DNA of 32,623 bases from Streptomyces sp. CT34 (GCF_000805335.1 NZ_KN708638.1:2516040-2548662); one strand, 5' to 3'; shown: positions 24,487 through 31,906, counted from the stretch's first letter. Notes: generated by a model not told the origin, from the letters alone. Translations and numbers: made by a program.

Positions 24487-25170
24487 GTGAGCGCACGAGA
24501 TCAGGGCACCGCCCGCGGCCCCCGGAGGCGCGGCGGCGGACGGGAGGTCCAGGGCGCCGAGCGGCGTGCGGCGATCCTGGAGGCCGCCATGGAACTGATC
24601 GCCGAGCGCGGCTACCGCCGTACCTCGCTCGCCGCCGTCGCCGAGCGCGCCGGGCTGACCCAGCAGGGGCTGCTGCACCACTTCCCGACGAAAGAACTGC
24701 TGCTGATCGGCGTCCTGGAGGCGCGCGACCGCTGGGACGCAGCCGCGGCGGCGGCCGGCACCTGGCGCACCGGCACCCTCGCCCAGCTCGTCGACTACAA
24801 CGCCACCCGTCCCGGCGTCGTCCAGACGTACACCGTGCTGTCGGCCGACAGCGTCACCGAGGACCATCCGGCACGCGAGTTCTTCGAGACCCGTTTCCGT
24901 GCCGTGCGCGAGGCGCTGGCCGGGGCACTGCGGGCCGAGTTCGGCGACACCCTGCCCGGCGGGCTGACGCCGGAGCGGGCGGCGCCGCTGCTGGTCGCGG
25001 TGATGGACGGACTCCAGCTGCAATGGCTGCTGGACCCGGAGAACGTCGACATGCCGGCCGCGTTCCGGGATTTCCTGACGCTGCTCGGGAGTGTGGCGGG
25101 ACAGGACGACGAGCCCGCCGAAGGGCCCGGTCAGGAGACTGCCGAGGAGCCCGGCGCGGGGACCGGCTGA
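24487..25170 (+). CDS. TetR/AcrR family regulator
   Basis: A 227-aa regulator. The helix-turn-helix is at about residues 25-72 (RRAAILEAAMELIAERGYRR, then TSLAAVAERAGLTQQGLLHH). The ligand domain is followed by an acidic tail of about 25 residues (DDEPAEGPGQETAEEPG). The GTG at 24487 follows GGGAGAG; an ATG at 24463 would add eight residues and remains possible. It is divergent from the GH3 beta-glucosidase and is probably its repressor through the palindrome at 24396. The inducer is presumably a sugar, but TetR proteins rarely sense sugars, so this is open. Confidence 0.85.
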   Translation: MSARDQGTARGPRRRGGGREVQGAERRAAILEAAMELIAERGYRRTSLAAVAERAGLTQQGLLHHFPTKELLLIGVLEARDRWDAAAAAAGTWRTGTLAQLVDYNATRPGVVQTYTVLSADSVTEDHPAREFFETRFRAVREALAGALRAEFGDTLPGGLTPERAAPLLVAVMDGLQLQWLLDPENVDMPAAFRDFLTLLGSVAGQDDEPAEGPGQETAEEPGAGTG

Positions 25171-25421
25171 CTCCCGGGTACGGGCCCGGCCAGAACCCGG
25201 CGGGCAGGGCTGCCGGCGCGTTGCTGCGCTTACTGCCGTGCCCGGGGCGGGAGTTCAGGAGCGGTGGCAGCTACGGCGGGCGAGGTGTCGACGCGGCCCG
25301 GCAGCAGCCGGGTCAGGCAGAAGGGCGCACCTGACGGTGCGTACGGACGGGGTCGGAGCGGGGCGGCCGGGGTTATCCACAGGCCCGAACGGATCGTCGG
25401 CGGGCGGGGCATGATGGGCGA
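25171..25421. other. 251-bp intergenic region with one DnaA-box match
   Basis: It is GC-rich and holds a short CCGGG/CCCGG stem near 25177-25192. At 25373-25381 it has TTATCCACA, a perfect match to the classical DnaA box, 41 bp before the next start codon. No gene seen. Confidence 0.4.
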
Positions 25422-26921
25422 ATGATCATTGCTGCCGCACAATTCCCCTCCGTACCGGGCGATATCGCCGCCAACGCCGAGCGGATGGCCGCCCTCATCG
25501 CCGAGGCCGGCGAGCGTGGCGCCGGGCTGGTGGTCTTCTCCGAGCTGGCGCTGACGCACTACGACCTGCATCTGATAGCCGCTGATCCGGCGGGGCTGGC
25601 GGTGCTGCCCGACGATGCCCGGCTGGCGCCCGTACGGGAGGCGTGCCGGACGGCCGGGGTCGCGGCGGTGGTGAACGGTGCGGGGCGGAGCGCCGACGGC
25701 GGGGCCCCGCCGACCATCGCGACGTTCGTGTACGGGCCGGACGGCGCGCTGCTGACCCGCTACGACAAGCGGCATCTGGCAGACAGCGAGCGGAAGGTGT
25801 TCGCACCGGGGACCGCGCACGGCCGGTTCACGCTGGGAGGCATCCGGTTCGCGCTCGCCACCTGCTTCGACAGCGCCTTCCCCGAGGTGCCGGCGAAGGC
25901 CGTGGCGGACGGCTGCCGGGTCTATCTCTCCAGCGCCTTCCACGACGGGGCGGAGCGGGTGGCGCGGTATACGCAACTGGCCCGGGAGCACGGGCTGTTT
26001 GTGCTGCTCGCCAACGGGATCGAGGTCGGAAGCCCCGGCCCGGCCTGCGGGCTCAGCGGCGGCTGGCGGCCGTCCGGTGAGCGGGTGGCGGCGGCGTCCG
26101 CGTGGCCGGGGACGGGGTCGGGAGCAAGGGCCGGCGACGGCGGCGAGCTGGTGCTGAGCGATGTCCGGGAGGCGGTCACGCTGATGGCCGACCCCGCGGT
26201 GGCCGCGGTGCCGGTCCGGGAGTGCGGTGAGCCGCTGGTGGATCTCCGGGCCGCCGCGCCCGCGCTCCTGGCGGACGGGCCCGAGGACGAGGAGGACGGC
26301 GCGGCAGGCGCCTTCACGTATCTGCGGGAAGGCGTGGTGCGGCGGCTGCTGGCGGCGCAGCGGGCGCTGCCGGACGGGCTGCGGCTCCAGGTCGTCGAGG
26401 GATACCGCCCGCCGGCCCTCCAGCGCCACTACTTCGAGCGGTACGGGCGCGAACTGCGCGCCGCACACCCCGACTGGGACGCGGTACGGGTCCATCGGGC
26501 CGCCTGCCGCTATGTGTCGCCGCCCGAGATCGCACCGCACAGTGCGGGCGGTGCGGTGGACCTCACCCTGGCCACGGCCGACGGCGGCCGTGTCGACATG
26601 GGGACTCCGATCGACGCGTCGCCGGAGGAGAGCGACGGCGCCTGCTATATCGCCCCGGACCTGACGCCTGCCGCTCGCCGCAACCGCCGGGTGCTGGCCG
26701 CGGCACTGCACGGGGCGGGCCTGGTCAACTATCCGACCGAGTGGTGGCACTGGTCCTACGGGGACCGCTACTGGGCGCTGGCGACCGGCGCGGCGCATGC
26801 GCTGTACGGGCCCGCGGAACTCGGCGAGGAGCAGGCCGCGGAGCGCGGCGAGGAGTGGGAGGCGCGCGGCACGGTGGCCGTGGCGGAGCCCGCGCTCCTG
26901 AGGGAAGGGACCGAGCGGTGA
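25422..26921 (+). CDS. Fusion of nitrilase-family amidohydrolase and VanX-type D-Ala-D-Ala dipeptidase
   Basis: One 499-aa frame with two complete enzymes. Residues 1-248 are a carbon-nitrogen hydrolase with the Glu41-Lys116-Cys148 triad (VVFSELALTHY, RYDKRHL, LATCFDSAFPE). Residues about 252-465 are an M15D dipeptidase. It starts like free-standing members (VTLMADPAVAAVPVRECGEP) and keeps Arg329 in EGYRPP, zinc ligands His373 and Asp380 in APHSAGGAVDLTL, Glu440 and His443 in EWWHWSYGD, with the same spacing as VanX His116/Asp123/Glu181/His184. There is no signal peptide, so both act in the cytoplasm. D-Ala-D-Ala cleavage is known for the family; pairing with an amidase suggests peptidoglycan-fragment or D-amino-acid amide turnover (inference). 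The ATG at 25422 begins MIIAAAQFPSVPGD, a standard nitrilase start. Confidence 0.9.
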   Translation: MIIAAAQFPSVPGDIAANAERMAALIAEAGERGAGLVVFSELALTHYDLHLIAADPAGLAVLPDDARLAPVREACRTAGVAAVVNGAGRSADGGAPPTIATFVYGPDGALLTRYDKRHLADSERKVFAPGTAHGRFTLGGIRFALATCFDSAFPEVPAKAVADGCRVYLSSAFHDGAERVARYTQLAREHGLFVLLANGIEVGSPGPACGLSGGWRPSGERVAAASAWPGTGSGARAGDGGELVLSDVREAVTLMADPAVAAVPVRECGEPLVDLRAAAPALLADGPEDEEDGAAGAFTYLREGVVRRLLAAQRALPDGLRLQVVEGYRPPALQRHYFERYGRELRAAHPDWDAVRVHRAACRYVSPPEIAPHSAGGAVDLTLATADGGRVDMGTPIDASPEESDGACYIAPDLTPAARRNRRVLAAALHGAGLVNYPTEWWHWSYGDRYWALATGAAHALYGPAELGEEQAAERGEEWEARGTVAVAEPALLREGTER

Positions 26922-27020
26922 GGTGCGGGCGGGGTGCGGCGCGCCGGCGGTGCCCCGCCGGCTCGCGCCGCCCCGTCGCAACCGCCGGCGCCCCTGCCTC
27001 CTCCTGCCCCGGTCTTCCCT

Positions 27021-27140
27021 CCACCGGACCGGCTCCCGCCGGCGAGGCTCGTCCCGAAGAGGCTCGTGCCGGAGCAGTTCCCTCCGGAGAGGCTCGCACC
27101 GGGCCGGCTCCCGGGGGAGTGGCTCGCGCCGGGTCAGTTC
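27021..27140. repeat. Degenerate 15-bp tandem repeat between amidase-dipeptidase and rbsK
   Basis: Eight 15-bp units lie head to tail (consensus close to CCGGAGAGGCTCGTG), running over the 3' end of rbsK. On the top strand, in the same frame as the upstream fusion gene but after its stop, they would encode pentapeptides such as PPARL, VPKRL, PPERL and APGRL. No start or ribosome site suggests translation. With the rest of the 212-bp gap it replaces the place where rbsD would be expected; no rbsD remnant is visible. Confidence 0.6.
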
Positions 27141-28051
27141 TCCGGCGGCTCCGGCAGCTCCGCCAGGTCGTCCGCCGTGGGGTACGACGGCTGTGCGCCC
27201 GGCTTGGTGACGGCCGCGGCCCCGACGCGTACCGCGAAGCGAGCCGCTTCGGGCAGGGTCGCGCCGGTGGCCAGCCGGGTGGCGAGCGCGCCGGTGAAGG
27301 CATCGCCAGCGCCGGTGGTGTCCACGGCCGTGACGCGGACGCCCGGGATCGCCGCCGGCCCAGAGGCATCCAGGACCAGGGCGCCGTCCCCGCCGAGGGT
27401 GACCACGACCGATCGGGCGCCCTGCTCGCGCAGCGCGGACGCCCAGTCCGCGGGCGTGCCGTCGGTGCGGCCGGACAGCTGCCGGGCCTCGTGCTCGTTG
27501 ACCACCAACGGGTCAGCCACGGCGAGGAGTTCGGGTGCGAGGGTGTCGGGGGCCGGCGAGGGGTTGAGGACGACCCGGGTGCCGGCCGCTTCGGCGGTCG
27601 CGGCGGCGGCCCGTACGGTCTCCATCGGCACCTCCAGCTGGAGGGAGACCACCGACGAGGCCGCGATGACGTCCTTGGCCGCGGTGACATCGTGCGGGGT
27701 GAGGGCGGCGTTGGCGCCCGGCGAGACGACGATGCTGTTGTCACCGTCCGGGTCGACGATGATCATCGCGGTGCCGGTGCGGGCGTCCTCGTCCACGATG
27801 ACCGGCGTGACATCGGTGCCCGCGGCGCGCTGCGCGGCCAGCAGCAGTGCGCCGTACGCGTCACCGCCGACCCGCGCGAGCAGTGCGGTGCGCCCGCCGA
27901 TCCGGGCCGCCGCGGCTGCCTGGTTGGCGCCCTTGCCGCCGGCCGTCTCGACCAGGTCCGTGCCGAGCACGGTCTCCCCCGCGCCGGGCCGCCGGGCCAC
28001 CCGTACCGTCAGATCCGCGTTGGCCGAGCCGACCACCAGGACGTCGTACAT
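27134..28051 (-). CDS. rbsK: Ribokinase
   Basis: A 305-aa PfkB-family sugar kinase that makes ribose 5-phosphate. The N-terminal sugar-binding motif is ETAGGKGANQAAAAARIGG (35-53). The C-terminal catalytic motif DTTGAGDAFTGALA has the base Asp250, and LVVNEHEARQLSG is typical of ribokinases. The ATG at 28051 (MYDVLVVGSANADLTVRV) follows GGGAGAAG. It lies downstream of rbsR and the rbsB remnant on the same strand, 125 bp after the remnant. With no transporter left here, it must use ribose from nucleoside breakdown or another importer. Confidence 0.94.
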   Translation of the reverse strand: MYDVLVVGSANADLTVRVARRPGAGETVLGTDLVETAGGKGANQAAAAARIGGRTALLARVGGDAYGALLLAAQRAAGTDVTPVIVDEDARTGTAMIIVDPDGDNSIVVSPGANAALTPHDVTAAKDVIAASSVVSLQLEVPMETVRAAAATAEAAGTRVVLNPSPAPDTLAPELLAVADPLVVNEHEARQLSGRTDGTPADWASALREQGARSVVVTLGGDGALVLDASGPAAIPGVRVTAVDTTGAGDAFTGALATRLATGATLPEAARFAVRVGAAAVTKPGAQPSYPTADDLAELPEPPEN

Positions 28052-28176
28052 GCGCCGTTCTTCTCCCTTGTCCGAGCGCCTGTCCGCGGTGTGCTCCCGC
28101 GTGTCCATACGCCGCTTTCCTGTCTTTTCCCGCCTGTTGCGGCCGGGCGGCACGCCGCTGCCGCCGGGCCGCACCG

Positions 28177-28524
28177 TCAGCCGCCGAACCGCGCGGCGTT
28201 CGCCGCCGTCACCAGGACCACCGGCACCTTCACCGTCCGCGGCAGCCGCTCACCGCGGGATACCCTGAGCGCCCAGTCCACCGCCTGCTTGCCGAGGAGT
28301 TCCGGCTGCTGGGCGACGGTGGCGGTCAGGGTCCCGGCGCGGACCGCCCGGACGCCGTCCGGGGTGCCGTCGAAGGCGACCACCTTCACGTCCTTGCCGG
28401 AGCGGGCCCCCAGCGCCTTGGCGGCCCCGAGCGCCATCTCGTCGTTGGCGGCGAACACCCGGTCGAGATCGTGGTGCGCCTGGAGCATATTGGACATCAC
28501 GTCCATGCCCTTGGTGCGGTCGAC
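28177..28524 (-). pseudogene. rbsB: C-terminal remnant of ribose-binding protein RbsB
   Basis: About 115 codons match the end of the periplasmic ribose-binding protein, from DRTKGMDVMSNMLQAH through VFAANDEMALGAAKALGA and VVAFDGTPDGVRAVRAG to VTAANAARFGG. E. coli RbsB aligns from its DRIKGLNVMQNLLTAHPD segment, near residue 190 of 296. The signal peptide, N-terminal lobe and hinge are absent. Upstream the match stops at about 28524, where it runs into the 3' end of rbsR in another frame. An ATG at 28497 overlaps the rbsR stop (TGATG), so a 106-aa fragment could still be made by coupled translation, but it could not be exported or bind ribose. Confidence 0.9.
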
Positions 28525-29522
28525 CGCTCGGCGCCCGGCTCGCCGCAGGAGTGGCGGGTGACAAGTCGCGCGGGCAGCAGCACCGTTGCGGCCGGGCGGC
28601 CCTCGACACGTTCCAGCAGGGCGTGCACCGCGGCCCGGCCCAGGTCGCGGGTCGGCTGGGCGATGGCGGTCAGCGGCGGGTCGGTGTGCGCGAACCACGG
28701 CACGTCGTCGTAGACCACCAGCGCCATGTCATCGGGGACCCGCAGCCCGCGCGCCCGCAGTTCGTCCATCGCGCCCAGCGCCATCAGGTTGTCGGTGGCC
28801 AGCACCGCGTCCGGCGGCTCGGGCAGGTCGAGGAGGTCGCTCATCACCCGCCGGCCGCCGGTCGGTTGGAGGTCGGGGGTGGCGCCGACCCGTTCGTCGG
28901 GCAGCGGAATGCCGTGTGCGGCCAGTGCCGCACGGAAGAGTTCCAGGCGCTCGTCGCCGGTGGGGGTGCCGGCCGGGGCGACGATGATCGCGGGGCGGCG
29001 GCCGAGGGCGGCGAGATGGGCGGCGAGGTCGGTGAGCGCGGCGCGGCCGTCGGCGCGGACACAGGGGGCATCGATACCGGGCACGGTGCGGTCCAGCAGG
29101 ACCAGCGGGGTGCCGGACGCGACGACCTCGCGGAGCATCGCCGAGCCGGTACCGGCCGAGCTGACCAGCAGGCCGTCGATCCGGCGGTCGAGCAGGGTGC
29201 GGATGTAGTCGTCCTGCTGCTCGGGGCGTTCGCCGGCGTTGCCGATGACCAGGCTGTAGCCGAGGCTGCGGGCCGCGTCCTCGACGGCGTCGGCAAGCTC
29301 GGTGAAGAACGGATTGGTGAGGTCGCTGATGACCAGGCCGAGCGCGCCGGTGCGGGCGGTGCGCAGGGCCCGGGCGACGTTGTTGGGGCGGTAGCCCAGC
29401 TCCCGCACGGCGGCGAGCACCCGCTCGCGGGTCTCCGCGACCGGGCTGTTGCCGTTGAGGACCCGGGAGACGGTGGCGACGGAGACCCCTGCCCGCTCTG
29501 CCACATCCTTGATGTTCGCCAT
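28497..29522 (-). CDS. rbsR: LacI family ribose operon regulator, altered C-terminus
   Basis: A 341-aa repressor. The LacI helix-turn-helix is at residues 1-25 (ANIKDVAERAGVSVATVSRV), with the hinge helix region after it (NNVARALRTARTG). The sugar-binding core follows (LGLVISDLTNPFFTELADAV, RRIDGLLVSSAG). The natural family end is near RLVTRHSCGEPG. The last residues, AERSTAPRAWT, come from reading into the rbsB remnant in a different frame. The domain is otherwise complete, so the repressor may still work. The two operators at 29706-29753 lie about 185-235 bp upstream. Symbol assigned from context with rbsB and rbsK. Confidence 0.85.
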   Translation of the reverse strand: MANIKDVAERAGVSVATVSRVLNGNSPVAETRERVLAAVRELGYRPNNVARALRTARTGALGLVISDLTNPFFTELADAVEDAARSLGYSLVIGNAGERPEQQDDYIRTLLDRRIDGLLVSSAGTGSAMLREVVASGTPLVLLDRTVPGIDAPCVRADGRAALTDLAAHLAALGRRPAIIVAPAGTPTGDERLELFRAALAAHGIPLPDERVGATPDLQPTGGRRVMSDLLDLPEPPDAVLATDNLMALGAMDELRARGLRVPDDMALVVYDDVPWFAHTDPPLTAIAQPTRDLGRAAVHALLERVEGRPAATVLLPARLVTRHSCGEPGAERSTAPRAWT

Positions 29523-29705
29523 GGCGCCGTTGCCGTCCTGTCGGTGGGTGTGCTGATCGCCGTCGATCTGCCCATGCGATCCGCCCGGAACGCGCGATGC
29601 GGTCCGAGCGGCCGGCGCGCAGCGATCGATGCGGACGTCCTCGATCGGTCCGCCGGGTCCGCGCTCGGCCGGTGCGTGCCCGTCGGATACGCGTCGAGGA
29701 GTCGA

Positions 29706-29753
29706 TGTAATCGATTACGCCGGGTTTCGCGAGGACCTATGTAATCGATTACA
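29706..29753. promoter_or_regulatory. Pair of LacI-family operators
   Basis: GTAATCGATTAC (29707-29718) and TGTAATCGATTACA (29740-29753) are perfect palindromes with the central CG typical of LacI-family sites. Their centres are 34 bp apart, about three helical turns, so two repressor dimers could bind the same face. The only LacI-type gene in the window is rbsR, which starts about 185 bp downstream. Confidence 0.8.
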
Positions 29754-29818
29754 CAGCGCCTGCGTCAAGACCCCGGGGCGTGATTGTTGCCTGCGTCACA
29801 GTGGCCACGTCGAGTGTC

Positions 29819-29926
29819 GTCACGGCGACCACGTCAGCCACTTCGGTCACGTCAGCCGCCTCGACCGTCGCTGCCACGTCGGCCATCTCTGCCACCTCGG
29901 TCGCCTCGGTCGCCTCGGTCACGCGG
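29819..29926. repeat. 9-bp minisatellite, 12 degenerate units
   Basis: Twelve consecutive 9-bp units (for example GCCACGTCG, GCCACCTCG, GTCGCCTCG twice in a row) follow without interruption. On the top strand they would encode tripeptides like ATS, VTS, AAS and VAS. Two adjacent identical units point to recent slippage. No known element matches. Confidence 0.75.
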
Positions 29927-29960
29927 GCTATCGGCTCGGCGCCGTTGCGGGGTGGAACGA

Positions 29961-29994
29961 CCTAGGGCCGCACCCGCTGGGGTACGGCCCTGGG
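29961..29994. terminator. Strong terminator downstream of ohr
   Basis: CCTAGGGCCGCACCC (29961-29975) pairs with GGGTACGGCCCTGGG (29980-29994) over 15 positions with one mismatch and one G-T pair, with a 4-base loop. It lies 77 bp beyond the ohr stop on the bottom strand and can also end rightward transcription. Confidence 0.8.
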
Positions 29995-30071
29995 CTTCTC
30001 CACGCTGTGCGCGGCGAACGCGGCTACGCGCCGACGCCCGCGGCGCCCCAGACAGCGGTCGGCTCGACGCG

Positions 30072-30500
30072 TCAGGCGACGGTCAGCTTGACCTCGATGT
30101 TGCCTCGGGTGGCGCGGGAGTACGGGCACACCTGGTGCGCCTTCTCCACGAGGTCCTTGGCGGTGGCCGCGTCGACGTTGGGAATCGAGGCGGAGATCTC
30201 GACCGTGAGGCCGAAACCGCCGTCCGGGGTCTTGCCGATGCCGACCTCGGCGGTCACCCGCGAGCCGGTGACATCCGCGTTCTCCCGGCGGGCGACAACG
30301 CTGAGAGCACCCTGGAAGCAGGCGCTGTAGCCCGCCGCGAAGAGCTGCTCCGGGTTGGTGCCGGCGCCGCTGCCACCCTGCTCCTTGGGCGGGTTGACGA
30401 CGACGTCGAGCTTGCCGTCGTCGCTGGCGACGCGGCCGTCACGGCCGTTCTCAGCGGTGGCGACGGCGGTGTAGACGACGTCGACGGTCTGGATGGACAT
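30072..30500 (-). CDS. ohr: Organic hydroperoxide resistance protein (Ohr/OsmC family)
   Basis: A 142-aa thiol peroxidase that reduces organic hydroperoxides, acting as a homodimer in the cytoplasm. The reactive cysteine pair is Cys61 (LFAAGYSACFQGAL) and Cys125 (AHQVCPYSRATRGN); Glu51 in NPEQLFAAG fits the catalytic set. Length and motifs put it in the Ohr rather than the longer OsmC branch. The ATG at 30500 follows a perfect AGGAGG. A TGGCAG-18-TAGGCT promoter candidate lies at 30561-30590. No OhrR-type regulator is adjacent: the MarR protein at 31994 lacks the N-terminal sensing Cys. Confidence 0.92.
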   Translation of the reverse strand: MSIQTVDVVYTAVATAENGRDGRVASDDGKLDVVVNPPKEQGGSGAGTNPEQLFAAGYSACFQGALSVVARRENADVTGSRVTAEVGIGKTPDGGFGLTVEISASIPNVDAATAKDLVEKAHQVCPYSRATRGNIEVKLTVA

Positions 30501-30883
30501 ACCGAATCCTCCTGTGATTCGCCGCGACTCGCGCCCACGGATCGCGACGGCGTGCCGCTGAGCCTAATCCGTTGCTCCGGACGGCTGCCAGCGCGGATTC
30601 TCCGCCGGGGGCTGTTCGAGCACTGGGACCGTGGTGTCTCAGCGCGTCTGAACGGGCGGGGGGGGAGGTGAGGGCTGCCCCGTCCATCGCCTGACCTGTC
30701 CAATCCCCCTCTGCCGAAGGGTGGTTGCCTCCCGGTGGCCCCCGGCCTGGCGGCGGGCCGGACCACCGGCAGGCCGGACCGACAGCTCGGACTCCGGGCC
30801 GGCAGCTCAGGGCCCAGGGCTCTGGGCCGGCTGCTCGCGGTTCATGGGCTCGCGGCTCGCGCCCCGCACCGGCGGACGGCGCC
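30501..30883. other. 383-bp intergenic region, no gene seen
   Basis: It holds the ohr leader and promoter candidate at its left end and a terminator hairpin for the oxidoreductase at its right end. The stretch at about 30725-30800 is rich in CCGGC/GCCGG inverted motifs. No frame has coding character. Confidence 0.5.
30802..30834 (-). terminator. Terminator after NADP-dependent oxidoreductase
   Basis: GGCCCAG-GGCT-CTGGGCC (30811-30828) is a perfect 7-bp stem. GCAGC (30802-30806) and GCTGC (30830-30834) extend it after a small bulge. It lies 50-80 bp beyond the gene's stop. Confidence 0.6.
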
Positions 30884-31906
30884 TCAGTCGGCGAGGCTCA
30901 CGATCATCTTTCCGGTGTTGTCGCCGCGGAGCAGGCCCAGGAACGCCTCGGCGCCGTTCTCGATGCCCTGCACCTTGGTCTCGGAGTACTTCAGGTCGCC
31001 GGAGCGGATCCAGGCGGAGACCTCCTCGACGAACCGGGGGCGCAGCGCCGAGTGGTCGCTGACCAGCAGCCCCTGGAGGCGCAGGCGCTTGCCGATGACC
31101 ATGGCGAGGTTGCGCGGGGCGGGACTGGGCTCCGTGGCGTTGTACATCGAGATCATGCCGCAGATGGCGACCCGGCCGTGGACGTTGAGCGCGCTGATGG
31201 CGGCTTCGAGGTGATCGCCGCCGACGTTGTCGAAGTAGACGTCGATGCCGTCGGGCGCGGCTTCCTTGAGCTGCCGGGTGACATCGCCGTTCTTGTAGTT
31301 GAAGGCGGCGTCGAAGCCGTACTCCTCCACCAGGAGCTTGACCTTCTCGTCGGTGCCGGCGGAGCCGATGACCCGGGAGGCGCCCTTGAGGCGGGCGATC
31401 TGGCCGACCTCGCTGCCCACCGCGCCGGCCGCACCGGAGACGAAGACGGCGTCGCCCTCCTTGAACGAGGCGACCTCCAGCAGGCCCGCGTACGCGGTCA
31501 GACCGGGCATGCCCAGGACGCCGAGGTAGGCGGTCAGCGGGGCGAGCGACGGGTCCACCTTGGCGACGTGGCCGCCGTCGACGACCGCGTACTCGCGCCA
31601 GCCGAGGCCGTGCAGGACGTGGTCGCCGACCGCGATGCCCTCGGCGCGCGAGGCGAGGACCTCGCCGACCGCGCCACCGTCCATCGGCTGGTCGAGCTGG
31701 AAGGGCGGGACGTAGGACTTCACGTCGTTCATCCGGCCGCGCATGTACGGGTCGACGGAGAAGTAGGCGTTCTTGACGAGGATCTGGCCGTCGGCGAGCT
31801 CGGGCAGCGCGGCCTCGCGGAGCGCGAAGTCGTCGGGGGTGGGCCAGCCCTGCGGGCGGGCGACGAGGTGCCATTCACGGCTGGTCGTGGGCAGCGGTGC
31901 GGACAT
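30884..31906 (-). CDS. NADP-dependent alkenal/one oxidoreductase (CurA-like, zinc-independent MDR)
   Basis: A 340-aa medium-chain dehydrogenase/reductase without zinc ligands. The N-terminal part has SREWHLVARPQGWPTPDDF and YFSVDPYMRGRM, typical of the CurA / leukotriene-B4-dehydrogenase branch. The nucleotide-binding motif SGAAGAVGSEVGQIARLKG is at about 154-172; DVYFDNVGGDHLEAAI and ICGMISMYN follow. Such enzymes reduce alpha,beta-unsaturated carbonyls using NADPH. The ATG at 31906 follows GGAGGA; an in-frame ATG at 31942 would overlap the promoter. It diverges from the MarR gene, which probably represses it. Confidence 0.93.
   Translation of the reverse strand: MSAPLPTTSREWHLVARPQGWPTPDDFALREAALPELADGQILVKNAYFSVDPYMRGRMNDVKSYVPPFQLDQPMDGGAVGEVLASRAEGIAVGDHVLHGLGWREYAVVDGGHVAKVDPSLAPLTAYLGVLGMPGLTAYAGLLEVASFKEGDAVFVSGAAGAVGSEVGQIARLKGASRVIGSAGTDEKVKLLVEEYGFDAAFNYKNGDVTRQLKEAAPDGIDVYFDNVGGDHLEAAISALNVHGRVAICGMISMYNATEPSPAPRNLAMVIGKRLRLQGLLVSDHSALRPRFVEEVSAWIRSGDLKYSETKVQGIENGAEAFLGLLRGDNTGKMIVSLAD

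Larger units (their letters stand above)
29523..30071. other. 549-bp region between rbsR and ohr without a confident gene
   Basis: It holds, left to right, the rbsR leader, two LacI-type operators, a 9-bp minisatellite and a strong hairpin terminator. A 61-codon top-strand frame (29780-29965, GTG start, Ala/Thr/Ser/Val-rich) covers the minisatellite and stops at the hairpin. It has no ribosome site, so I do not call it a gene. Confidence 0.6.

Noticed and set aside
29780..29965. Protein-coding gene in the minisatellite region
   Set aside because: Open 61-codon frame, but no ribosome site, low-complexity composition and no relatives recognised. Kept as a repeat and a finding only.
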